Positions 1 through 13,400 of a DNA stretch of 64,000 bases are shown one piece after another. The number at the start of each line of letters is the position of its first letter. Within the stretch, counting starts at the first letter, position 1. The notes under the pieces are model-generated. The model was not told the origin of the DNA, searched no databases, and saw only the letters and a program-made list of their open reading frames with translations. The translations under genes were made by a program, and so were the position numbers. The stretch lies in NCBI GenBank assembly GCA_963513935.1, contig OY740768.1:20273177-20337176 (forward strand), given 5' to 3'. This DNA is from Aphrophora alni (taxonomy: Eukaryota > Arthropoda > Insecta > Hemiptera > Aphrophoridae).

Positions 1-370
1 AATAATCTCAGACTTTTGACATTTATCCAAAGTATTCCTTATTTATTTTTCTTTCACTATTTTGCATACTTTATTGCTATTAAAAAAAAAAAAAAACATC
101 AGTAGTATCTGTAAATATTCAGCCCAAATTCATTAATTGTATTTGACCTATAGCACTTTTAATTTGTATTGACTTAAACAACAGTTGTCAACACCTCCTA
201 AACAATAGTGAAAATGTTAAAACAGTAGTAGAAGACTCAGATATCAATATATTGAAATTGTTCACAAGTTCTTTGTCACTTTGTAAGTATATAGTTATTT
301 TTGATAAAACAATCATGTAGTATATTCACAATTTAATGGAGGAATACACGAGGGCTAATTTAAGTGTCCC
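1..370. other. Left flank of the segmental duplication
   Basis: AT-rich DNA with no supported gene; a run of A at 81-96. Confidence 0.6.
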
Positions 371-2449
371 AGATGTTTTATTTGGAAAGTATGTGATATA
401 TTAAAAAAAGTTGAGTAGCAACTCACCTGAATTTTTTAATCTGTCTCTTTTGGATTTTAAAATTTGATAACATCTTCTTGTATTTTTCTAATATGGTTGC
501 CCACTTTAAAATTTCTTATTTCAATATTTTAGGAATTTTCAGAGATAATTTTGCTGTACTTTAAATAGTTGAACCGAATTTAAAATTAGAACGTAGATAG
601 AGTATAATATAATAAAAACTGCTAGAAAGTTGAAAATCAACAAAATCAACAAATGTTACTCACTCATGTGGCGATATTTAGGGAACAAATAAAAAATAAT
701 TTATTTTACTGATTAACGTTAGTTTCTAAGAACACTATAAATTCATTTTTGAACCCGCTATTTATTATTAATTGAAATGTTATTTTTAGACTTTTAGTTC
801 TTTAATTTTTGTCTTTTAACGTAAAGGTTTAAGATATAAAAGGGTTTTTATGAACTTTGAAAGATTTATAATAAATTATACAACAATTCTTTATCAGGAG
901 TAGGCCTATCGCTATTCATCACTTTACCACAAGCTACTTTTAAATAATCAATTACCATACAAGTTTAAATGTTGTTATTATTCTAAACGTTACAGTGTTT
1001 CGAATCATAATTACCGTCAAGATCTTGGTTTTCACAAGTAATTCAAAAATTATAAAAGTATCACTGTAATTACCTAATACACCTTTTCCTCTAATTACGG
1101 TTGTAATTGAGGAAGAGAGGATTACTTTCTCGATTCAGTGCCATACATTTCAGACTGACAAAATGTACTGCGATGTTGTGTGAAGGTTTATCCTCAGTAT
1201 TATTATTTTAAAAACAGTCCCCATTTGGTCAGTATTTGTTGATATTACTTTATAACCGTAGGTCTTCAATAACGTAAGAAAACAAACTCGGTGATGTAAG
1301 AACCTTGTCTTTTGAAAAAAATTATCAAATAATTGGGTAGAAAGAAAGTAGATAGAAAATAATAATTAATAAATATGAAATAATAACGCTTTACCAAATA
1401 TCATAGCGTCTTTATATCTTGTCATAAACTGACGTGACCTAATGTAATCAGCAGTAATCTAATAGATCTTATCAGCAATTACCAAGTGCCAAGGAGTGAT
1501 GGAAACTGCGAAATCACTTATCTTTCTTATTGGTGTTACATCAACATTTATCTGTATATATGGTAATGGATATGGTTATTTGATAAGTTAATGAAACATA
1601 ATAAATTGTGAAAAACACCGTACAAACTTTGTCATTTATAAATCATTGAAAATAAATGAAAAACAAACAATATTATTCTTAACCAAACATGTCAGTTCTT
1701 TAGTTGTATATCAATCAAAAGTGGTACTGAACTATAGGCTTTGTTTAAAAAAGATATTTACCTATTTAAATAGAGGAAAAATTAAGTTTGCTTGTGCCAT
1801 ATATGTGTGTTTTCATTTTAAATTGTATTTGATTACAGTGGAGCTTTTCAAGACGATAGTTAAATATCTCTATAGTGTCTAGAATTTACCCTAAACAGAT
1901 ATTATAAGTGTTTATTAAAACAACACAAAGAGGTTAACTAATTAATACACCTGTTTTATTCACTAAAATTAAAAACTACTCAACAATTCACCACCACAAA
2001 CGCTGTAAATAATAATAATATAATGTATTAGTATCAAAACTGTGTTTTATTTTAAATAACCTTCATTCATTGCGCAAAAATAAAAAAAACTGTTTCACGA
2101 CAAATATAATTATGGAATACGTTCATGGGACTGACAAAGTGAATGTATTAACAAGTTTGTGTGATAAATGTTTACGTAAGAAAATAATATTTTCCGACTT
2201 TTGTGATTTCTTAGTAAGACTTGTTAAATAGTGCTTATACTTGCTCTATATATTATTTGCAACGCATGGATCCTATTTGAAATCAATTATACTAAATCAG
2301 TATGTTGTATAACTTGAAATAATTGTTATAAAATCGCATTGAAAATTTTATGATAATCAGTAATGTACGTGTATTTTTTATTTATTTATTTTTAATACAA
2401 TTTTACAAATAAAATGACAAAAAAGATTAAGGAATATACATAAATAAGC

Positions 2450-3545
2450 TCAATAAATAACGATTATTTGTATTCATTAACATGAAAAAATCAACTTAAT
2501 CACAACAGCTTTATCTATATGCATAAAAGACAAATATGAGTTTTGAAAACTTTAGCCTCTAACAGCGAAAAATCGTGCCTTTCACTTCTCCAGTTCTATA
2601 AAGCATAAAAATTTACTTGACTTTTGGCACGTATGTTCTTTTTTACTTCTAAGTGCTCGTTAAGAAATAGTTTTTAAAACTTTAGCACTTAATTGTGAAA
2701 AACATCTAAACCCCTGTATATGTCATCAGACAGACCTTGCCTGTGTTGCCACGGGGGACACATGCACGTGAAGTCTGTGTCAAATCATCCCGTTTACGGC
2801 CTACTTTCAAGGTCATATTTCTAGGAGTTACATGCGTGTCCACCTTCAACGAGACTTGAGGGAATAGTTTTCTCATGTTTTGTTCTATATTGGTAATGGA
2901 AAAGTTTTTGAAGAAAAGGAAAGTATAAATATTCTTGTTAACTTTTGCGATGTTGTGGGAGAAATGATCAGCTAGTCTTATAGAATTATATCACAACATT
3001 TATCAGGATGGAGAGGATTGCGCTTCATTGTTGAAAGAAAGAGGTATTCTCATTACAACAAGTGAATCAGCCAACAGAATCAACAACTATTTGGTCAGTT
3101 GTACGTGGCATGCTCCAGAGTCTGTTCTTATGACAGCCTGATCATCCTCTAGCCATAAAGCAAAATTGTTATTTACAGGGAGGTCCTGAGCACTATATCT
3201 AAAGGAGGAATTGAATGTCTATGCTAAGCAATTCATTAGCTCGGCTACGTAGACCAAAAAGAAAGAGATATTGGTGGGATCAATGGGCTTAAGTCCAGCA
3301 ATTTTATGGTTATTATACTTTCAAGAAATGCCGTCGACCTTACCCTCTCTAAATAAATAATACAGTATAGTTTTTAAAAACTCATTAATTTTATATTAAT
3401 TAGTATATTTATAAATAATATATATTAATACCAGTTTATACTTTCTAGTTTTTAGTTAAAAACCGTGCCTTTAATCGCAAAAACTTTATATAATTTTATT
3501 CGTGTAATAGACTATATTAGCGTTAAAAAAAAAGTTTTTAATGTT
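2450..3545 (+). other. Copy A-specific segment, unidentified
   Basis: Around 2445 and 3545 the two copies are collinear, but between these points copy A has 1.1 kb with no match in copy B, where about 370 unrelated bases (16592-16965) lie instead. About 2962-3120 has a short codon-like frame (LIELYHNIYQDGEDCASLL) that then breaks. The stretch 2700-2880 has higher GC than its surroundings. This could be a remnant of a DNA transposon, but I do not recognise a family. Confidence 0.4.
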
Positions 3546-3943
3546 TTAATCACAACTTGTTGTAATCAAATTTTGCACAGCTTCTGTAGAAACAGAATAT
3601 ATATTAAGGAATAGGACAGACAAAACGACTACTTAAAAAAAAAAAATAGTAACATATTTATTTTATTTGGAAAATATTCAATTTTAATAAATATTATTAA
3701 AAACTACTTTCTTTCTCATAATGTTAATACATATTGTTTGGTCTATTGTTATTTTTATTGACTTTCTTTTGTTACATTTTATTCATAATTCGTCACATGT
3801 ATGTACAAAGAAGGCTTTTATGTAGTTATGAGGATGAATAATTCTTTTGTTTAATCAGTGTTTTTCATTATAACCGAAGAAAATTCTTTCCATTATTCAA
3901 ATAGAATTGATTCAAAGTTTATTGGAACCAAACTAACCGTTAG

Positions 3944-3983
3944 TATATTAGGACATTGCATTTAAATATACTATTAGTCAGTT
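3944..3983 (+). promoter_or_regulatory. Putative core promoter of protease gene A
   Basis: A TATA-like tatatta (3944-3950) is followed about 35 bases later by TCAGTT (3978-3983), which matches the arthropod initiator consensus. It would give a 5' UTR of about 36 bases before the ATG at 4016. The arrangement is kept in copy B. Inferred from motifs and spacing only. Confidence 0.45.
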
Positions 3984-4015
3984 AAAATTTTTGACGTTGC
4001 TAAATAGTTTAAGCT

Positions 4016-7000
4016 ATGAATTTCTTAACATACTTGTTTGTAACATTAGCATTGACCATACATTGTACTAAATCCAGTTCTATTTCTTCATCCGATGATC
4101 AACCGATAACCAATACATCAATTATTGAACTTTCTAAACACAGATCAAAAAGGTATTCACGGGATTCTGAAGACCGAATATTTGGAGGACAATATGTTAA
4201 GGACATAAGCATGTATCCGTTTATGGTATGCTTGACGGCAAGAGTAAGTCTATTTTGTTTAATGATAATTAGCAGTATATATCTTCAAAAGTATAAAAAT
4301 ATTTTTCTATTTAGCTTATTTGAATAAACTAAGAACAGAAAATAAAGTAAAAATTAAAAACACATTTTATATCACTTTGTAAAAACCAGTACAAATAAAA
4401 GAGTATTAATAAAAGTTATTAAAAATATTTTCAATATTTATTTTCAATTTTAAACCAATTAGTTATTCATGTAATTTCTCAGAGTAATAATGGTTATCAT
4501 AAGTATCTGTAAAACAAATAACTGTAACAAAAGCTTCATACACATCAAAATATACAACATCTATCAATTCACTAAACAACTTTTAGCCTACACCCGTTAC
4601 AATTACGTATGTCAGTGATCCGGCACAGCTATGAATTGGTTCCACCTGGATGCTAGAGTCATCACTAACTGACCCAATTGACAATTGAGCATTACTTTTG
4701 TATAAAGTGTAAATAACAGAAATAAAAATCATTTAATCTTTTAATACACTATATATTATATTATGACATTATTTATTATAAACTAACTTCGCCCTCTTGG
4801 AAGTCGAGCTAATTATAATTCAAACACATAAATAAGTTACTACAGTTACGCCCATTACATTTTCGTTTTTGATTTATAAATAAACATACAAAACATAAAA
4901 CATCGCAAACAATCACACAATCGCTAGTTGTAAACACGTCTGTCTGTCACAATGGTTAACAATAAACAATTATCCCATTTTTACTTTTTTTCGTGAATGG
5001 TGGAAAATCTTCATAGGTAATTAAAAGCCCTGCGTCGCTCGCCCAATAGGAAAACTACACTCTCCAGGGTAAATTCTCATGACGTCTTTACACTAAAATC
5101 ATGTGTTAGTTTTAAAACCTCTGAAACAATTTTAATACTTCCAATTCTAAATAACATAATAATTATGTACTAACTCTGATAATGATAAAAAAATCTGTTA
5201 TATGTAACAATTTAAAAAAAATATTAGTATCTAACGTGACTGGGTATCAGTGTAGGCAAGAAAATCCTGGAAGGTAAAAAAGTAAAAAAAAAAATGCTTA
5301 TTGTTGCGTTTAATATATAGCGACCAATACTTTCTTATTATCATATCGAACATTTATTTATTGAAATTAGTTATAACTATCAAACTTTAAGATCCGGAAG
5401 GAACTATTTACTTGGTGCCAAAAACACTAAAAATATTTATTACAATAACAATATAAAGTACTGACAATTATAAATGGAATAACAGAAATTGTGTATGTGA
5501 ATTTCCACCGTTAAATTTCTTACTCAACTCTTTCAATGTATTACAAAACTCTATCGTTCCTATCCATTACTAATATTTTGTGAATCTAATTAATTACCCA
5601 TGCAATTTTAATATGAATGCTTATTGTTTGTAAATTATGTCCTCTTTGCTTTTACATATTAAACAACCTTGACACAATTTCTTTGTAATAAATAAAACTT
5701 CTTTGTAAAATTTAATCAGATTAAATAGAGAGGTGGATTTTATATAAGAAATAAATGTTTAACAAAAACACAAAAATTACAGGAAACAGTAGCAAAAACT
5801 AATAGCGTCATTAACAAAATCCAATCAAACGTAATCTGCTAACGAGCAGATCATTTTTGCCAAATAGAAGGATGTGTAGGTTTTCTCCCTTTTCCTGCTT
5901 TAATAGCATCTTAATACATTTTATTATGTATTGTACGTGTTTTACTTGAACCAAAAATATAAATAATCTTGACACTATTACCGTATATATATTAAACTAC
6001 ATATTTTAATATATTAGTGACTTTTTTTAATATATTGAAATTTAAATAAAAACGCTGTACATAAATTGGAAAGGTACAATGTACATGAGTACAATGATTT
6101 ACAGAACAAACAGCAAGAGAGTTACAGTGTTCTGAAAACATGTAGAGATATAATATACATTTTCAAGTAGGTCTTTAAATCATATTTATGATAAAATAAA
6201 ACCAGGTTTGACTTTGGTTTTATTTTTTTTTTGTAATATGATTTTATTTAGATTTAATTTTATATTTTGTACCATACAGACGACAAAGACGACAAAACTA
6301 GTTGGTTCGATACTTTACGAAACAGAGTATGAAGCATGTACAGGCACCTTAATCAGCAAAACGCATGTCCTTTTTTTTTAAATTTTTTTTTTTACTTTTT
6401 ATTGTTATAGTTATATGATTTTATTTAGATTTAATTTCATATTTTGTACTACACAGATCGATGACACAAAGGACCAATTATGTGGAGGCACGTTAATAAG
6501 CAAAAGGCATGTCCTAACTGCAGGACATTGTGTAAGGGCATGTCACTGTAATACTCTTAAAGACGACAATGACTGTTTCAATTGTACAGAACGAAAAACA
6601 GAAGATTTTACGTTATATTTTGGAAATATTGTGCCCGCTAATTCTGGAATGTCAAGAAAGTTAATACATATTCACGTTCATCCAGAATACAAATCTGTAG
6701 ATCGTTCACACGAGTAAGTATCATATAAATTCATCATAGTATATAAACCTATAGTAATTTTGGAATGTATAAATAATTTTATTCAATCACAACAGGACTA
6801 ATTGAGGGTTCCTGTTTAATATGAAAAGCTCATTTTAGTAAGAAACCTTGAATAAACTGCAGTGAATAAATGATGACCGTTTGCAATTCAAAAATTATGA
6901 GTTAGTTGCAATTTTAAAATTGCAAACTTCTAAAAAAAATTACACACTTTAAACGGGCAATAAGAAAATAGTCAGAACAAAATGAACAGCATTTGTTATC

Positions 7001-7404
7001 TGTAGATTCACTCTCATGATTTTTCTCTCTATGGATTCATAATGTGAAGAAGATGTGAGAAATACAATGTACAAGAAGTCATTATAGTGTTGTAATATAG
7101 CATATTTTTTAAATATATAAAATAGAAAACTAATGAGAAATGTACTCACCGAAATTATATTTATAAAAAATATAATATATAAAAATTAATAAATTAATTG
7201 AAAGACAAAAGTAAAATACACGCAAGTTATAAATTATACGTATTATAATTAACGCAAATATAATTGTTATTGTTAATAATAAACAGTTCTTAATAAATGC
7301 CAGTTAGCAACTATGCACCAGTTGGAAACGTCACATTAAGTTATTACACTTTACCATCTTTTTTTTCAATTAGTCCCGGGAAACCTTTGTGATTTTCTAA
7401 ATTG

Positions 7405-7453
<49 letters not shown>

Positions 7454-10400
7454 CTTCTCTTTTCACTAAAGTGTTTTATGTTGTTCTTGCATTGATTGTT
7501 CCTGTTGATTAAATTTTTTAACACTTTTTCTTTTTACAATGTTCGTCGGCATGTTCCAGTGTTTGGTAAGCTTACCATATTTTGGAATATCTTGGAATAG
7601 ATTGGTCAATGTGTTTAATTAATGCATTTCGTAAGGATATCTGTGTAATTTTATTTGATTTATCGTAAGGATATCTGTGTAATTTTATTTCAGTAATATT
7701 TGTTAGTCTTGCTTCTATAATTATTGTGACAAACTATATAAACCTATAACTATATTTTTCTTGTGCGATTATTTTGTTGTTGCTTTGCTTTTAGCCATTT
7801 TTGACGTCGATAGGTTTATTTCTCCAGCCGTTTTAGCGTAGAGTATATTACAGTCAATCGTAACCTCTCGGAGGTAGTGTATATTATTTTTCAACCTTGG
7901 TAGATTATAATGTGTATTTTTCTTCATATCTCAGCAGGGAGGTAATCTCTGCCTGTAGGGTATATTGTGTTGGAGACCGCTAAAAAACCGGTATTTTCTG
8001 TTTGCAAACATCTCTAAACTAAACACATCTAAATTTTTTGTTTCAAAACTAATGAATATACTGTATATGTTGATATATTTGAGACGTTTATCGGCACTAA
8101 TCATATCACTAGTTCCGACCTCCTCAATCTTATTGTACTAGGTAATAGCCACGTAATATATTAAGATTATATATATTGTTTTTCCAGGTACACCTTTAGC
8201 AACAAGTCCCTGTCTGAAATCCTATTTTAAGGCTAATTATCGACATATTCTTACGGTGACTTATATATTCGTTATTGAGGCATAGAATGATATATTAAGA
8301 GGTAATGTTCAGTGTATTACTTTCTCTTATTTATTCCCTTTATTAGTAGGGCTAAACCATATGGAAAAAAAATATTATGTAACCTTATTTTTCCATTATA
8401 TCACGCCAAACTACAAAATTATTTAAATTCTGTATTTTAACGGTTTTGGTATATTATTTAATGTGACATTAACTGTTTTTGAAGTCACGTCTGCAAGCCA
8501 ATGGGCGAGACTTTATGAAACCCTTTCTAATCCCATGGGATTTAAAATTATGTCTTCGTTGACAACATTATTTTAAGTTAAAGTATTGAGTATTCTGCCC
8601 CTTTTTACTATTATCCCAATAATATTATTTTATTGTATATGGATTACTTAAATTATTCGTATTATCTGATATTACTTTTACTTAAAATTTAAAAAAATAA
8701 TAAATTTTGACTTTATAACCGTTCATACAATCTTATGCGGCACTGACGTGTATTGATTTTATTGGGGAGTGGTTTTAAGGCGATAAACCATTGTAGCTCC
8801 AACCAAGCTTCAGGAAAACATTGCTCCTTGTATCTACGATTGAATATTTTAAGGAGAGTCAACTTCCACGAAGTTGGGATGTGTTTTATCATTGAATAAA
8901 ATATGTTGTCAGAGCCTGGAGCGGAACCGCGTCCCGACAACGTAGATTACTCTAATTCTTGTATAGGACATTGGGTATTTAAAGGCGATTCTAAAATAAA
9001 AATGTTGCTGTAAGAAGCAGTTGAAGAAATAGTAACAAATGATGAGCCCATAGCATAAGCAATGTCATATTAGTTTTTGTAGTTAAAACTCCATCTCGCT
9101 GCTTATGTCCAAATAAGGGAGCAGAGGGTGGAGGACTTCAGGCAGGAGGTAAATTTATTGCATAAATAATCGTGGTTCCAAATCATTATTAATAATTGAA
9201 AACAATATTATCATTTAAAGTCCATCTTGTGACTTCGTGTCGTATCTTTCATGACGACATGTTTCGAAGGCGTAACTCCATCTTATAGTCGTAATCACTC
9301 CTAAGAGATTGTCGTACAACAAGTACAACATACACATAAACAAAGCACTAACACTAACACATAAAATTAATAACTGATGGCCATCTTTACGTGATCAGTG
9401 AAGTAATTACGTTATTATGAAAGGATGCCTACACATGGTTATCTATTGTTATGTCTTTCAAATGATTGATAGCTGTATCATATAAATGGTGGGAGGTCCG
9501 TATAAATGGGGTTTGTCATTTAAGTTGTCGTTTGGTGTTGTTTGAAATGCTTTATATATTTCATATTCCTCACTAGCATTCATTTGTCTTCCCTTTATAC
9601 ACATGTGTAAGGCTTCAATAGTTTAGTGGAAGTCGCCCTTGATATGGTTATATTCGGCAATGTTTGGTGATTTGGCGATGATGGACCTAACTGTTGGGAA
9701 GATGTTCCTAGTACCGTTCACTAAATACTCTCCCTGTTTGACCTATGTTGTATTTATTGCATTCGTGGCAGGTTCTTGTAGAGTTTTAGTGTAACTTAAC
9801 CAGTTCCGTGGAACTGGAAGGGCAGGCGTTCCTAGTCGTTACGGCACACCACCATATCCTCACTCTAACAGAAAGATTAGCGGGGAGCAATCTCACTACT
9901 AGTACTCCACTACCACCACGAAACCATTCCTCAAACGCCGGCAATCAAAAGTCGAAACCTATGGACAGGCTGAGAATGCTCCCATGGTACTCATGTCGGC
10001 AAGATTTCTCCAGCCACGTTTGATGAGTCACCGTCGGGTCGCTTGCCCGATATCCTCCCTCACGAAATCACCAACTAGAGGCGGCGCCCGTTAACCACAT
10101 ACATGGGATTGGGTAGCCCACCAGACGAATCTGGAAGCTAAAAATCATTCTCCCAGTTTACTGGGACGACATCGTTGGTATAGTGCATGACCCGATTTTA
10201 GGAGGCTCCTTCATTCTCCTATACTCATGTTAGCCAGGTTCCCCAAGCAAAGTTTGATGAGTAGCCGTCAGGTCACTCACGCGAACCTTACCTCACATTT
10301 TTTCCGAGGCCGACGCCCATTACCCACCTATATGGGATAGGGTAGTCCACCAGCCGATTTCAGAGGTCAGAACCGTGAGGTATAATAACTGACCCAGTGC

Positions 10401-13400
10401 ATTCGTGGCAATTAATTTTGTAAACACCGCTTTTTATTTCAATTTGGGTGTGGTTTTATTGATGTTGATAAACTATTGGTTGTACGCCTAAATATTATAG
10501 TGTTATGCGTTTAAACATATTTTACAGAATGTTGGGTTTATAAAATGTTTTTTATATTCAGATGAAATATATTTGTTATTTGGATAGTTTCGGTTTCAGT
10601 GCATTTTCTGCTATTTTCTATTATTATAGCTATTAATTTACTTATCTGTAATTGTAAAACTACAAGCTTCAGAGGAGCATGATCACTACTGTAAGGGTCA
10701 GTTAAAACGGACCACTCAATTTTAGTGGCATTACTAAGGCTAAATCGACAGTTAGTTGCCCAACTACTTGGAGTAGCTGCTAAGTGAATTGGTGAACCGT
10801 CATTGAGCAAAATAATATCCAAATGTTATAGAATACTGTAAATGCGGTCCCTCTAAAGGTGCAGGCGTTTTATCCCCAAATATAGTAGTGAGGAATAAAA
10901 TCGCCCATGAAATTAAATGGGCGAGGCAACTGTCTGATCAGGTCAATCTGAAACTTTAATTAGGTGGCATGTACACCCAACAAATTGTCATTTTGTATGG
11001 TGTAGTGATCGCTATTTCTACTGCTTGCAATATAGTCCTAAGGTTTACAGACGTGCCACAGAAGGAGTTGAGAGGAAGTATTGCTACGACTCCCATAGCT
11101 CCGTCTGTAGTGACATAGCCATTTCGAAACAAACTGAAAACCTCAGAATAAAGGAATGGGTTTGATGGAGATGAGTCTCTTGTAAGACAATGACTAAAGG
11201 GGACGCAACACGTACAAGAAATATATGATCTTCAATGTGACTTCTCTACCTTTTGATGATCCATTGTATGGAACTATTTAATTTTATATTTCTTGTCATA
11301 TATATAAAAGTTTTAATAAATGGATAAATAATAACGGATTCAATAAAAATAAAAATAGATTCGGACTTTCATAATTCTTACCACCTTCCATGAAAAACCA
11401 TCAGGTGGTTTAATGTTAGTATTAGTTTTTGAAGTCTTACTGTCATGCTCCACAAGTGGAACGTCAAGAGTTGAAGACTCCGGAGACCGCTGTCGTTATT
11501 TTAGGAAGGGTTTAGAAGAACCCGCCCTCCTTGACTTTTAATTTCTAGAGACTTGTATATTACACCCAGTGGTCTAATGAGCTTGGATATAGTATTTTTT
11601 ATGTGGAACTTTATTAAAATACCAATTTTGTAAACAGATACTGATTGAGATTGTTGTTTAATTAGATGTCACAGATTTAGCTTTGGGCGAAATAGTAGTT
11701 AGGTTTAGTCGATGTAGCAGTTAGGCCTACTATTGAACATGATGGGACATAAACAGATAAAATTAATTGTGTAAATACTTGACCAGTGTAAATTTCAAAA
11801 TTAGTTCTAGACTTTGGGTTCTTGTATTAACACTTGTCAAACTCTTCTATGTTAGCATTTTTATGAAAATCCCAATGCATTATTTTTACACAGATAAACC
11901 AAATAATAATAACGGATCTAACCACAATAAAAGCATTTGCCCTATAATTCAACCATATACCAAACAAGCAATTAAACTACATATACGTAATGTAGTCAAT
12001 GGAGGGGGGATTTTATCCTATAGACAACAAGACAGAATAGAAATACCTCAATGTAGCCTATCTTAAAAAATTAAAAAATTCGAGAATTTCCTCCCAGTAA
12101 TTAATAATACATTGGCATAAGTAAACCTGCCTATACAGACTGATTCGAAACATATTAACTAATAAACCATTGTTACAATACCCTGATTTTGATAAAGAAT
12201 TTATACTAAACACATACGCAAGTAATTTTGCAATAGGAGAAGTTTTAAGCCATGCAAATATTAAAAAGAACCTTCGCATAGCATACGCTAGTCGAATTTT
12301 AAACGACAGTGAGACCAACTACTTTGCAATCGAAAAAGAATTACTTGCAAATGTATAACCAACAAACATTACAGACCATCTTATTTTGAAGAAAATTTAA
12401 AATTGGGTAAATTTAGATCATAAACCTTTAAAATGGTTCTAAACTTTGAAGATGGAGGATAAAACTAGAGGAATATGAATGAAATAAAATATAAAAAAGG
12501 AAAATTAAACTAAAATGCAGATGCACTGAACTTATCGTGTCAGACAATGGAACAAAATTTACAATAAAATAATTAATTGAAGAAATCATGTAAGCACAAA
12601 TAATTAAAATAATTTATAAACAAGACATTTTATAAACTGCAGAATTGTTTTATTTATAGTTATGGTCAATCCCATTATTTATTTTTACTCCAAAATATTA
12701 TCAGTACTAAATGATATATTAACTTTACATATTTTCCTAATTAAATTTACAATTTTATATGTTTACGGTCCTATTTAATATAGTAACACATAATTTTGTA
12801 TTCGTTTTTCTTTGCATTTATTAGCTGCGTGTTACAATTTAATATTTGTTTATTATAAATTCATTCTTTTTATTTTACATACGGTATAAATAATAACAAA
12901 AAGTTATAATAATACGCTGAAGATGTTTTAATGATATTTGTTTTTTGAGTAGTGGCATTCTGAATTAAATGTTAATCAATCAATCCAGCTATTGTTTTAT
13001 TTTAAAATCGGGGGAAAATACACATATTTTGTTTTTGAAATTGGTTAAAATTACGTAAGTGTTTTATACCGGATGTTTGTTACTTGCAGAATATTTAGTT
13101 TTAATTATGTGAAGTAAGTAATTAGATATGTTATTGCTTGTTGTAAATACTCTGTTTTTTATTTTTTATAATTTAGATGTAATGGAAGATTTGACATTGC
13201 AGTTTTGAAGTTAAGTACGCCAGTTCCCTACAGTCAGACAATACAAGCAATCACACTCCCTAAACCTGTTACGCTATATAAGGATGAACTAAGTTCTACG
13301 ATGACATCAAGCTTTTTTGACAAGAATAAAAAATGTACAATTTTAGGCTGGGGCAACATTGCCGTGGAAGATAATCGAGTATTTATGACGCGACGATTAA

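Noticed and set aside
1646..1882. 78-codon open frame upstream of gene A
   Set aside because: The paralogous sequence in copy B (around 15765-15985) has indels that break the frame, so it is not conserved as coding.
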